The notes under the pieces were generated by a model. The model worked only from the letters and a program-made list of their open reading frames with translations. It did not search any database and was not told the DNA's origin. A stretch of DNA of 64,000 nucleotides from Rhizobium sp. BK316. GTDB lineage: Bacteria > Pseudomonadota > Alphaproteobacteria > Rhizobiales > Rhizobiaceae. A program made the position numbers and the translations under genes. The stretch covers positions 1,153,309 through 1,217,308 of the forward strand of contig NZ_JACHZR010000001.1 in NCBI RefSeq assembly GCF_014193695.1. The letters are read 5' to 3'. Each line of letters opens with the position of its first letter. Position 1 is the first letter of the stretch. Below are positions 34,899 to 43,758 of this stretch, one piece after another.

Positions 34899-35933
34899 TC
34901 ATTTCATGATCTTGGCCCAGGTCTCGGCAAAGCCTGCCTGCTTCTCGTTCATGAAGTCCCAATCCCAGGTGAGGATCTTCTCCATCACTTCGCCGGAAAT
35001 CGGCACGTCCTTCTTCAGATCGTCAGGGACGACAACCTTGGCATTGGTTGGGGAGACGAAGAACTGCTTCATCAGCGGCAACTGGCCTTCAGGTGACAGA
35101 AGGAAGTTGGCATACTGGTAGGCCAGATCCTTCTCGGGGCCGTTTGCAAGAATGTTGAGGGTCTGATCGAACATCAAAAGCCCCTCTTCCGGCACGATGA
35201 CGTCAATCGGAAGGCCCTGGCTGCGCAGACGCGCCACCTCGCCGAAGTCGAAGGGAGCGACGACGAATTCGCCGGATGCGATGCCGGTGGAAAGGTTGAA
35301 ATCGGCCTGGATGACTGGGCCAAGCTTTTCCAGCGCCTTGAAACCGGCATCTATATCATACTGATCCTTGCCGAAGATCTTGGATGCCAGCATCAGTTCC
35401 ATCTTGCCGGCCGTATTGGCAAAATTGTAGAGGCCGATACGCCCCTTGAACTCCGGGTTGTCCCAAAGATCCTTCCAGCCTTTCGGCGGCGTCTGGACCA
35501 TGTCCGTGCGATAGGCGAGGCCGATCGGCGATACCATGGCCACGGCACCCCAGCCGTCGGTCTTCTTGGCAAGCGGATAGAGGTCGGCATAGTTTGGCAA
35601 TTTCGCCAGATCGAGCTTTTCGAAGAAGCCTTCCTTGCGCAGGCTCGATGCGAATGCCTCATTGGTCATCAGGATCGAATATGGCGGCTTCTGCGGCCCT
35701 GCCGCCCGCAGGTTGGCGCTCCAGACACGCCCGTTGCCTGCATCCAGCATCACCTGCGCGCCGCTTTTTTCAGTGAAGGCCGGAGCCAGCGTCTGGCGCC
35801 AGAACTGCTCCCATGCGCCGCCGAGCGTCGGCACGACAAGTGTCTTGGATTGCGCCCATGCCGGCAGGCCAACCATGGCCGCCGCTGTACCACCCATTCC
35901 GGCAAGAAACTGCCGCCTGTTCATGTTCATCAT
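34899..35933 (-). CDS. Polyamine-type ABC transporter substrate-binding protein (PotD-like)
   Basis: A 344-residue periplasmic binding protein of the PotD/PotF type. The N-terminus, NRRQFLAGMGGTAAAMVGLPAWA, has a twin-arginine motif, so export is probably by Tat rather than Sec. The mature part begins KTLVVPTLGGAWEQFWRQTLAPAF. GAGGGA precedes the ATG at 35933. The ligand is unknown; the neighbouring enzymes point to an organic acid or aromatic compound more than to a polyamine. Confidence 0.86.
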   Translation of the reverse strand: MMNMNRRQFLAGMGGTAAAMVGLPAWAQSKTLVVPTLGGAWEQFWRQTLAPAFTEKSGAQVMLDAGNGRVWSANLRAAGPQKPPYSILMTNEAFASSLRKEGFFEKLDLAKLPNYADLYPLAKKTDGWGAVAMVSPIGLAYRTDMVQTPPKGWKDLWDNPEFKGRIGLYNFANTAGKMELMLASKIFGKDQYDIDAGFKALEKLGPVIQADFNLSTGIASGEFVVAPFDFGEVARLRSQGLPIDVIVPEEGLLMFDQTLNILANGPEKDLAYQYANFLLSPEGQLPLMKQFFVSPTNAKVVVPDDLKKDVPISGEVMEKILTWDWDFMNEKQAGFAETWAKIMK

Positions 35934-36001
35934 TGACGTTCCCTCAAACTGGTTCTGACTTGGTCATGCATTGCGGGCAGGCGGTATTCCGCTTCTTGCC
36001 G

Positions 36002-36967
36002 TCAGGTTTTGCCGAAGGCCTGGCTGGTCTTCAGTGAAATGTAGTCGCCGTAGGTGATCGGCTCGTATTTGGCGGCGCCCTTTGCTGCAAAAGGCGCGAG
36101 GCATTCAATCACGGTGTCCCGGGACGGATTGAGGAAGAACGGGATGGACTGCCGACGCGTCGTCCCCTTGAAAGCACCAGGCGGATTGGCGACCCTATGC
36201 GGCGTGGACAGCCATTCATCGTTGGACCAGCGCATGAAGGCATCGCCGATATTGATGACGTAGGCGCCTTCGACATTCGGCGCGTCCAGCCAGTCACCCG
36301 CCCGATTTTTCACCTGCAGTCCGCCCGGAGAGGCTTCCGAACGCAGGATGGTCATGAAGCCGTAATCGGTGTGAACGCCGGCGCGGAGTTGCCCCGGAAG
36401 CGGGCTCTCCTTCTGCTCCGGATAATTGATCACCCGTAGCGCCGAGAGGTGGTTTTCGAACGCCGGCTCGAAATAGTCAGGGGCGAGGCCTATCGCCTCG
36501 CAGAATGCCCGGCGTAAATGGCCTGCAAGCTTTTCCATCTCTGCGAAATAGTCGGCAAAGGCCTGTTCCAGCCCTTCCGGCCTGGTTGGCCACAGATCGC
36601 CGGGCAGGCGCGGGCCAAAGTTCAGGCTTTCCTTGTAATCGCCCGGGGTCTTGATGCCGAGCGTCGCTGCAAGCGCCTCGTCGGCGATCGGCGAGAAGGC
36701 GACACCACCCTCTATCGAGGTGCCCCTTCCCTGCCCGATCTTCCACTCCTGCGGCTCATCGAAGAAATCGCGAGCGAGGTTATAGAGACGGGCTGTCACT
36801 TCAGCGCTGACGCCGTGCCCCGTAACGAGGAAGAAGCCGGTTTGGCGGCAGGCATCCTCGATGGCAGTGACGACCATCCGGCCCGCGTCTGCGCCTGCGA
36901 TGAATGGTGCGACATCGATGACGGGTATGCTGTCCTGCACCTCATCCGGCGCTGTGATCGTCTGCAT
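36002..36967 (-). CDS. 2-oxoglutarate/Fe(II)-dependent oxygenase (isopenicillin N synthase family)
   Basis: A 321-residue non-heme iron oxygenase. An N-terminal DIOX_N domain (SIPVIDVAPFIAG; TGFFLVTGHGV) is followed by the 2OG-FeII_Oxy core. The iron ligands are visible as H199 and D201 (GVHTDYGFMTIL) and H257 (STPHRVANP); the 2-oxoglutarate-binding Arg/Ser pair is RQS at about 272-274. ATG 36967 has AAGGAGG upstream and is preferred over the open frame to 37006. It could hydroxylate or desaturate the imported compound; bacterial members also act on flavonoid-like and hydroxy-acid substrates. Confidence 0.85.
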   Translation of the reverse strand: MQTITAPDEVQDSIPVIDVAPFIAGADAGRMVVTAIEDACRQTGFFLVTGHGVSAEVTARLYNLARDFFDEPQEWKIGQGRGTSIEGGVAFSPIADEALAATLGIKTPGDYKESLNFGPRLPGDLWPTRPEGLEQAFADYFAEMEKLAGHLRRAFCEAIGLAPDYFEPAFENHLSALRVINYPEQKESPLPGQLRAGVHTDYGFMTILRSEASPGGLQVKNRAGDWLDAPNVEGAYVINIGDAFMRWSNDEWLSTPHRVANPPGAFKGTTRRQSIPFFLNPSRDTVIECLAPFAAKGAAKYEPITYGDYISLKTSQAFGKT

Positions 36968-37042
36968 CCTGGAGCCTCCTTCCTTGATCGGCGGTGGCGG
37001 CAGCACTGAATGAGTGCCGCCGGGCGATATCGTAAAGCGGGG

Positions 37043-37864
37043 TCAGTCGAGCCCCTTGAACGGGGCATCACGGAACTCGAGATATTCCTTCAGCGACATC
37101 TTCTGCAGATTGCGCATCCACTCCTGCCCGTCGCGACTGACATGCAGGGCGGCGATGGCGTGGACGTTGAAATCGAAGGATGTCATCAGGCCAGCGGCCA
37201 TCTGCTGGTTGTTGATGGAGGACTTGGCGAACTTGATTGCCGGCACGGGCATGCGGGCCAGCTTGCGTGCCAGGTTCTCGGTCTTTTTCCTCAATTGATC
37301 GGCGGGCACGATCTTGTTGATGAGGTGCATGCGCAAGGCTTCCTCGGCATCGACCACATCGCCTGTATACATCAGCCAGCGCACGTCACGGCTGGCCAAT
37401 AGCCAGGGCATGAACAGTGCCGGCGGGCCGGAATTGTGCCGCACCTCCGGCTCGCCGAACTTCGCATTGTCGCTGGCAATGGCCAGATCGCAGGCCATCA
37501 TCAGCTCAAGCGCACCCGCAAGCGCATAACCGTTCACGGAAGCGATGACCGGGATCGGTGCCTTCCAGATGTTGAGGAGCGCCTGGGCGTTCTCCGACAT
37601 GTCCGCATGCCAGTCCTCGATATCGACATCGTAATCGGCACCCTGAAGATCATAGCCGGACGAGAATGATCGGCCCGCCCCCGTGATGATGAGCGCGTTG
37701 ACCTCCTTGTCGGCGACAGCCATGGCGACGGCGCGGTCGATTTCGCGCACCGTCGTCTTGTTCATCGCATTGAGCTTTTCCGGACGATTGATGGTGATCG
37801 TCGCGAATTTATCCTGGCCGTCCTTCTCGTAAAGGATCGTCTCGAAGGTCTCGGAAGTGCTCAT
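37043..37864 (-). CDS. Enoyl-CoA hydratase/isomerase family protein
   Basis: A 273-residue crotonase-fold protein. The oxyanion-hole element is seen as GAGRSFSSGYDLQG near residue 65-75 and the second as ALAGALELMMACDLAIAS near residue 113-130, where a Glu stands at a catalytic position. FGEPEV follows with the second Glu. It starts inside the stop of the upstream oxidoreductase gene (4-nt overlap), with GAGG upstream. It should act on an acyl-CoA made by that oxidoreductase, either hydrating it or, as some family members do, hydrolysing or isomerising it. Confidence 0.86.
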   Translation of the reverse strand: MSTSETFETILYEKDGQDKFATITINRPEKLNAMNKTTVREIDRAVAMAVADKEVNALIITGAGRSFSSGYDLQGADYDVDIEDWHADMSENAQALLNIWKAPIPVIASVNGYALAGALELMMACDLAIASDNAKFGEPEVRHNSGPPALFMPWLLASRDVRWLMYTGDVVDAEEALRMHLINKIVPADQLRKKTENLARKLARMPVPAIKFAKSSINNQQMAAGLMTSFDFNVHAIAALHVSRDGQEWMRNLQKMSLKEYLEFRDAPFKGLD

Positions 37865-40800
37865 ATGCTTTTCCTCTTAGCCGCGTCCCGATCCGGCATC
37901 GCTGTTCGTTTCTCGTCATTGGCCGGCGCTGCAAGCAAGGCCGCCATCTTGTTTTCGAAGCGCCCGATCGACGCCATCTTGACGGGGCCGAACCCCTTGA
38001 TCTCTTCCGGCAGCCGGGCAAGCGCGACGGCATGGCCGTGCGTTTCGACGGAAAGCTGTCTCGTGAGATCCTCGATCATCGCCTGATAGTCGGCGATCAG
38101 GCGCCGCTCCATCCGGCGCTCTTCGGTATAGCCGAAGGGATCGAGCGCCGTGCCGCGCAGGAAGCGCAGCTTTTCCAGAAGCGCGAAGGCCGGGCCGATC
38201 ATTTTCTGGGGGATGGCGATCTTCGCCGGGTTTCCGGTGCGTTTGTCGATCCGCCGTGACAGGATTGGTGGCGCCAGATGATGCTTGATGCTGAAGTCGC
38301 CTTCGAACTGCGCTTCGATCGCAGCCTTGAAGCTCCGGTCGCGGTGCAGACGCGCCACCTCGTATTCGTCCTTGTAGGCCATCAGCCTGAAGGCGTTTTT
38401 GGCGACGGCCATTGCAAACTCCTCGCCGGCCATGAGCCTGTTTTCGACCTGCCGCGCAGCATCGACCAGTGCCCGGTACCGGCGCGCATAGGTGGCGCTC
38501 TGATACGCGGCGAGAAAAGCCTCACGGCTCTCGACGATCGTGTCGAGGGTCTCGACGGGCTTGACCTCGGCCAGATCAGCTCCCGCGGCGCTGGCGACGA
38601 TATCGGGGGAGACCGCCGAGCGACGACCCCAGCCGAAGGCGGCACGGTTCATCGCAACGCTGGTTCCATTGAGTGCAATCGCCTGATCGATGGAGGCAAG
38701 GCTGATCGGCACCAGGCCGCGCTGCCATGCATGACCAAGCAGGAACATGTTGGCTGCAATCGCATCGCCTATCAGCGCCGCGCCAAGCTTGGTCGCCGAG
38801 ACGAGGTGAACAGCATCCTCGCCGGCGGCACGGCGCAGCGTTTTCAGCGTCGCTTCCTGCTGGAAATCGATCGCCGTGTTCTGGACGAAAGACGCCGTCG
38901 GCGCGAAGTGATTGTCGAGAACGGCGCGCGTGCGGCCAGCTCCAAAGGTCGACAGCGCATTGCGACCGGCCGACACCACGATGTCGAAGCCGAGCACCAG
39001 ATCGCTTTCGCCAACGCCGATCCGGACCGACGACAAAGCACCAGCCATCCGCGCCACGCGAAGATGCGAAATGACAGCCCCGTTCTTCTGCGCAAGCCCC
39101 GTCTGGTCCAGCGTCTGCACAAAAAGGCCATCGAGATGCGCCGCCATGGAGAGAACAGCGCTGACGGTAATCACCCCCGTCCCGCCGATACCGGCCAACA
39201 GCATGTTATATGGCTGCGCTCCGATATCCGTCAGAACAGGTAGCGGCATATCATCGAATATCGCTTGCTGAGCTTTCGCAGCCGGCTTTCTGATCTTTCC
39301 GCCCTCAACCGTCACGAAGCTCGGACAGAAGCCCTTGATGCAGGAAAGGTCGGTATTGCAACTCGACTGGTTGATCTTGCGCTTACGGCCAAACTCCGTT
39401 TCCTGCGGCTCGATCGAGATGCAGTTGGAAACGGCCGAGCAATCGCCGCATCCTTCGCAGACCAGTTCGTTGATGAAGGCTCGCTTGTCCGCGACCGCCA
39501 GCGCCCCGCGCTTGCGACGCCGGCGCTTCTCTGCCGCACAGACCTGATCGTAGACCAGCACCGTCACCCCGTTGATCTCGCGCAGTTCACGCTGCACCTG
39601 ATCGAGTTCGTCGCGATGGTTGACCGTGACATTGCGTGGCAAGCGGCCCTGCCAGACCTCCGGCCACTCGGCGACGACGGCCACTCTTGCAGCCCCTTCG
39701 GCCAGCATCTGGCCGACGATACCGGGAACAGAGACCTCACCGTCGTGCTTTTGACCGCCGGTCATGGCGACGGCATCGTTATAGAGGATCTTGTAAGTGG
39801 CGTTGACCTTCGCGGCGATCGCTGCTCGGATCGCAAGCAGGCCCGAATGAAAATAGGTGCCGTCGCCCATATTGACGAAGATATGCTTTTCATCGGTGAA
39901 CTGAGAAAGCCCGATCCATGCACCGCCCTCACCCCCCATCTGGGTAAAGGTCGAGGTGTTCCGATCTTCAAGCCCGATGACCATCATGTGGCATCCGATA
40001 CCGGTCGACGCACGGCTTCCTTCGGGCAGTCTGGTCGAGACACTGTGCGGACAGCCGGAGCAGAAATACGGATCGCGCCTGAGTGCCGGACTTTCCGTCA
40101 CGCTGGCTGCAACAATTGCCTCCATCTCCCGCGACCGGCTATCGAGATCATCGGCCTGCGGCCCGAGCACGGCAAGGATGGCCCTCCCGACGGCCACCGC
40201 ATCGATCTCGCCGACGGCGGACAGAAGCGGCGTGTCTGCCGGCCCGAGTTTGCCGAACACTCTCGGCCTGTCATCGGATGGCATGTTGAAGAGCAGAGCT
40301 TTGATCTGGTCTTCCATGATCGGACGCTTTTCTTCGATGACCAGCAGCGTCTCGACGTCGGCGGCAAACCGTGCGATCCTTTTCGGCTCGATTGGCCAGA
40401 CAAGGCCCACCTTGTAGAGCCGGATGCCAAGCTCGCCTGCACGTCGCTCGTCTATGCCGAGGCGCGAAAGCGCGCCCATCAGATCGAGCCAGGACTTGCC
40501 GGTCGAGACGATGCCGAGACGCGCCTTGGTGCGCTGCCCCTGCCAGATGCTGCGGTCGAACCCGTTGTGACGAGCAAATCTATGGACGGCAGAAAGCTTG
40601 TCTTCTAGCCGGCGCTCCATCGCATGCGGCCCGTCAGGCCAGCGAAGCGACAGATTGCCTTGCGCATCCGGATAGACGATCGCGGGACGAGCCGGATCGA
40701 GATCGACGGTTGCCGTGCATTCGACAATCTCCGTCTGGCACTTGAAGCCGATCCACGCACCTGAATAGCGGCTAAGCGCAAATCCCAGCAAACCGTAGTC

Positions 40801-41373
40801 GATATATTCGGCGACGCCGGCGGGCGACAGCAAAGGCACCATGGCCGATATCAGGTTGTGCTCGCTCTGATGCGGCAAGGTCGATGAGACGGCGCCATGA
40901 TCGTCGCCTGCGAGCAGCAGCACGCCACCATTCGGATTGGTGCCGACGGCATTGGCATGCCGGATCACATCCATGGTGCGATCGACGCCCGGCCCCTTGC
41001 CGTACCACATCGAGAAGACACCGTCATAGCGGACGCCGGAGAACATTGCCGTTTGCTGCGTTCCCCATACAGCCGTCGCCGCCATGTCCTCATTGAGGCC
41101 GGGCTGAAAGCGGATATGGTTCTGGTCGAGATAGGTCTTGGCGCGCGCCATCTCGCGGTCGAAGCTTGCGAGCGGCGAACCGCGATAACCGGAGACGTAA
41201 CCGGCAGTGTTGAGGCCCCTTGCCAGATCGCGCTGTCGCTGGATCATCGGAAGACGCACCAGTGCCTGTGTGCCCGACACCAGGATTTTTCCATGATCGA
41301 CCGTATATCGGTCATCAAGGCTCGGGCCGTTTTCACTGGGCAATGCGCGGGGCATATCGGACAGGTTCTGCAT
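37861..41373 (-). CDS. Indolepyruvate ferredoxin oxidoreductase, fused alpha-beta type
   Basis: A 1170-residue 2-oxoacid:ferredoxin oxidoreductase that converts an aryl- or branched 2-oxoacid plus CoA to the acyl-CoA with TPP. A pyrimidine-binding region occupies residues 30-400. The TPP-phosphate site is GDGTYFHSG (503-511) with the family Asn/Asp further on (YKILYNDAVAMTGGQ). A ferredoxin-like cysteine cluster follows at about 639-685 (CEGCGDCSAVSNC and later Cys). The gamma/IorB-like domain (PYNMLLAGIGGTGVITVSAVL) lies at about 720-900 and a C-terminal extension (DUF6537-like) ends the protein. It starts directly after the stop of the FAD oxidase gene (TAG|ATG). Confidence 0.9.
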   Translation of the reverse strand: MQNLSDMPRALPSENGPSLDDRYTVDHGKILVSGTQALVRLPMIQRQRDLARGLNTAGYVSGYRGSPLASFDREMARAKTYLDQNHIRFQPGLNEDMAATAVWGTQQTAMFSGVRYDGVFSMWYGKGPGVDRTMDVIRHANAVGTNPNGGVLLLAGDDHGAVSSTLPHQSEHNLISAMVPLLSPAGVAEYIDYGLLGFALSRYSGAWIGFKCQTEIVECTATVDLDPARPAIVYPDAQGNLSLRWPDGPHAMERRLEDKLSAVHRFARHNGFDRSIWQGQRTKARLGIVSTGKSWLDLMGALSRLGIDERRAGELGIRLYKVGLVWPIEPKRIARFAADVETLLVIEEKRPIMEDQIKALLFNMPSDDRPRVFGKLGPADTPLLSAVGEIDAVAVGRAILAVLGPQADDLDSRSREMEAIVAASVTESPALRRDPYFCSGCPHSVSTRLPEGSRASTGIGCHMMVIGLEDRNTSTFTQMGGEGGAWIGLSQFTDEKHIFVNMGDGTYFHSGLLAIRAAIAAKVNATYKILYNDAVAMTGGQKHDGEVSVPGIVGQMLAEGAARVAVVAEWPEVWQGRLPRNVTVNHRDELDQVQRELREINGVTVLVYDQVCAAEKRRRRKRGALAVADKRAFINELVCEGCGDCSAVSNCISIEPQETEFGRKRKINQSSCNTDLSCIKGFCPSFVTVEGGKIRKPAAKAQQAIFDDMPLPVLTDIGAQPYNMLLAGIGGTGVITVSAVLSMAAHLDGLFVQTLDQTGLAQKNGAVISHLRVARMAGALSSVRIGVGESDLVLGFDIVVSAGRNALSTFGAGRTRAVLDNHFAPTASFVQNTAIDFQQEATLKTLRRAAGEDAVHLVSATKLGAALIGDAIAANMFLLGHAWQRGLVPISLASIDQAIALNGTSVAMNRAAFGWGRRSAVSPDIVASAAGADLAEVKPVETLDTIVESREAFLAAYQSATYARRYRALVDAARQVENRLMAGEEFAMAVAKNAFRLMAYKDEYEVARLHRDRSFKAAIEAQFEGDFSIKHHLAPPILSRRIDKRTGNPAKIAIPQKMIGPAFALLEKLRFLRGTALDPFGYTEERRMERRLIADYQAMIEDLTRQLSVETHGHAVALARLPEEIKGFGPVKMASIGRFENKMAALLAAPANDEKRTAMPDRDAAKRKSI

Positions 41374-42831
41374 CTACGCACCCTCCGGCACGCCCGGCGA
41401 CGGCATGTCGAAAACCCGGCCGGGATTGAGAATATTGTTGGGATCGAAGGCGGCCTTCAGGCGGCGCATGGCATTCATCTCGGCGGCACTTCGCGCCAGA
41501 GGCAGCCACTTCTTCTTCTCAAGGCCAATTCCGTGCTCGGCAGAAATCGCGCCATCGGCACGGATCACGGCAGAAAGAGTTATGTCGGCGATCCGCTCAT
41601 GATGATGAGTGCGGACAAGAAAATGCAAATTGCCATCGCCGAGATGGCCGAAAATATAGATCTCTGCATTCGGATCGGCGGCCGCGATCTCGTCGCTGGC
41701 AGCATCCAGGAAGGCCTGTACCTTGGACAAGGGCAGGCTGACATCGAAACCGGAGACGTGGTCCATCGAGAAGATGAATTGACTGGCAGCCTCGCGAAGT
41801 TTCCAGATTGCGTGATACTCGCGCAGCGACCCCGAAACAGCCACGTCCGTCACGATTCCGCTTTCGTAGCAAGCCATAAGCGCTTCGGAAAAACGCTCCT
41901 GATCGCCGGCCTCATCCTGCCCCTGCATCTCCACAAGGGCGTACATCCCAGCACCTGCCGCAACAGGTGGCTGAGCACCGGTCAGCGACAGAACCCCGTC
42001 ATAAACATTCGGAAAAATCACTTCGAAGGCCGACAGCGACGACCCGAGTGCAGAGCGCAAATGCTTCAGAAGGGTAACAGCGGCACTTAACGACGGCAAT
42101 CCGCAAAAGGCATTCGCTTGCGACCGCGGCTCAGGATGCAGCCGCAAACAGGCCCGCGTGACCACGCCAAGCACACCTTCGCTTCCGACGAAGAGCTGAT
42201 TGAGATCGAAGCCCGAATTGTCCTTGGGCAATCCCTTCAAGCTGGTCAGCACGGAGCCATCCGCCAGCACAACCTCAAGCCCTAAAACCTGGGACCGATA
42301 CATGCCATAGCGCAGGACACGAATACCGCCCGCATTGGTGGCAACATTACCGCCAACCGTGGACGTGCCGCGCGCGCCGATATCGACGCCGAAAAACAGC
42401 CCGCAGCCTGCTGCAGCCTCCTGTACCGACTGAAGCGTAACGCCGGCCTCTGCGATGATGGTGGCGGCATTCTCATCCACCGGCGACAGGTTCACCATTC
42501 GCTCAAGCGAAAGCGACACTTCGCCGACATGAGGCCTCGCCCCGCCCGCAAGGCCCGTCCTGCCGCCTTGGACGACGACGGGCTGACCCAGACGATTGCA
42601 TTCTTCAAGGATAGCAGACACTTCCGCCGTATCGGCGGGCCGAAAAACGATTATCGGGCGCTCACCGCGCTTATCGGTTGCGTCACCACGATAGCCGTCG
42701 CCGACGTCGTCGCCAGCGAGAACGGCCTTGCTACCGATCCTGCCATTCAGACGGCGCAGCAATACTGCATGCCGGCCGACAGGCGCACAGGCACCTTGGG
42801 CGATCTGCGCCCGACCAGTCGATCCGCCCAA
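41374..42831 (-). CDS. FAD-linked oxidase of the D-2-hydroxyacid dehydrogenase (GlcD-like) family
   Basis: A 485-residue VAO-type flavoprotein. The FAD-binding domain (residues 55-230) contains VVQGGRTGLAGGARPHVGEVSLSLERM-type residues and the pyrophosphate loop GTSTVGGNVATNAGGIRVLRYG. The C-terminal cap has the catalytic-region motif HLGDGNLHF and ends SAEHGIGLEKK...MRRLKAAFDPNNILNPGR, the classical signature of D-lactate, glycolate and D-2-hydroxyglutarate dehydrogenases. The start is a TTG at 42831 with AAGGGGA upstream. It would oxidise a D-2-hydroxyacid to the 2-oxoacid used by the next enzyme. Confidence 0.87.
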   Translation of the reverse strand: MGGSTGRAQIAQGACAPVGRHAVLLRRLNGRIGSKAVLAGDDVGDGYRGDATDKRGERPIIVFRPADTAEVSAILEECNRLGQPVVVQGGRTGLAGGARPHVGEVSLSLERMVNLSPVDENAATIIAEAGVTLQSVQEAAAGCGLFFGVDIGARGTSTVGGNVATNAGGIRVLRYGMYRSQVLGLEVVLADGSVLTSLKGLPKDNSGFDLNQLFVGSEGVLGVVTRACLRLHPEPRSQANAFCGLPSLSAAVTLLKHLRSALGSSLSAFEVIFPNVYDGVLSLTGAQPPVAAGAGMYALVEMQGQDEAGDQERFSEALMACYESGIVTDVAVSGSLREYHAIWKLREAASQFIFSMDHVSGFDVSLPLSKVQAFLDAASDEIAAADPNAEIYIFGHLGDGNLHFLVRTHHHERIADITLSAVIRADGAISAEHGIGLEKKKWLPLARSAAEMNAMRRLKAAFDPNNILNPGRVFDMPSPGVPEGA

Positions 42832-42867
42832 TTTCGTTCCCCTTGGTTATCTGGATCAAGGGCAGGT

Positions 42868-42883
42868 TATCGTCTATCCGATA
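42868..42883. promoter_or_regulatory. 16-bp dyad between the divergent operons
   Basis: TATCG-TCTATC-CGATA is an inverted repeat in the 134-bp space between the TTG start of the leftward oxidase operon and the GntR gene. TTGACA occurs on the minus strand just beside it (complement of 42886-42891), a likely -35 for the leftward operon. It is a candidate site for the FadR-type regulator encoded next to it. Confidence 0.4.
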
Positions 42884-42965
42884 TTTGTCAAACCTATATT
42901 CAATTTTCAGTAGCGTTTTCGAAACGGCCATGGCATCTATGAAATCGAGATAAGGACGACAATCG

Positions 42966-43718
42966 ATGACGTTGAAATTTGATGAGGTCGTGAGGGCTGG
43001 CATCGCCAAGCAGGTTGCGGAGAACATAAAGTCCGCGATCATGGATGGCCGCCTGAAGATCGACGAGCGGCTTCCCACGGAAGAGGATCTCGCGAGAAGC
43101 TTCGGAATATCGCGGCCGACCGTGCGCGAGGCGCTGAAACGTCTGGCAGCGCAAAACCTCATCCATTCAAGGCGCGGTCCGCTCGGCGGGAACTTTGTCA
43201 AACGGCCGGATCCGGAAGGGCTTTCCAACGCGATCACCGCAGCAGCAACCCTGCTTGTCGGCATCGGCGCCTTCGATATCGACGAGATCATTACGGCCCG
43301 CCTTGAGACGGAGACGATCTGTTGCAAGCTCGCCTGCGAAAATCACGGCGCTGCCGATCTGGAGCGAATGGCGGCGGAGATCGAGATCCAGCGCGACGAG
43401 GCGATCAGTGACGAGGACTTCTGCGCATCCGACGTGCGCTTTCATCGCGCGCTGGTGGATTCCACCTGCAATGGTCCGCTGAAGCTGATGATGTACACGG
43501 TGATCGAGTCCTTCATCCCCATCACCAACATGATCGTGTTCCGGGTTCGCGAGCGCCGCAAGGTCGCTGGCTTTCACCGGCAGATCATGGAGGCCGTCGC
43601 CAAGCGCGACACCGAGACGGCGACAAGGGCATTGGCGGACCTGCTGGCCTACATTCGCAACAGCTACGCAACTGCGATGGACGCACGCGACAGGATGAAG
43701 GCCCCGCCGCAGACCTGA
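42966..43718 (+). CDS. GntR-family transcriptional regulator (FadR/FCD subfamily)
   Basis: A 250-residue regulator: winged helix at residues 10-75 (MDGRLKIDERLPTEEDLARSFGISRPTVREALKRL) followed by an FCD domain (residues 90-235) with CASDVRFHRALVDSTCN, a typical metal/ligand-binding stretch. AAGGACG precedes the ATG. It is divergent from the eight-gene leftward operon and upstream of the AcuI-like gene, so it probably responds to an organic acid or acyl-CoA intermediate and controls both. Confidence 0.86.
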   Translation: MTLKFDEVVRAGIAKQVAENIKSAIMDGRLKIDERLPTEEDLARSFGISRPTVREALKRLAAQNLIHSRRGPLGGNFVKRPDPEGLSNAITAAATLLVGIGAFDIDEIITARLETETICCKLACENHGAADLERMAAEIEIQRDEAISDEDFCASDVRFHRALVDSTCNGPLKLMMYTVIESFIPITNMIVFRVRERRKVAGFHRQIMEAVAKRDTETATRALADLLAYIRNSYATAMDARDRMKAPPQT

Positions 43719-43758
43719 CAAGGCGAACGGTCGATTTCAAGTGTAAGAAGGGGGACGC

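Noticed and set aside
39265..40608. 447-codon plus-strand frame over the indolepyruvate oxidoreductase
   Set aside because: Antisense shadow of a gene with TPP and Fe-S motifs.
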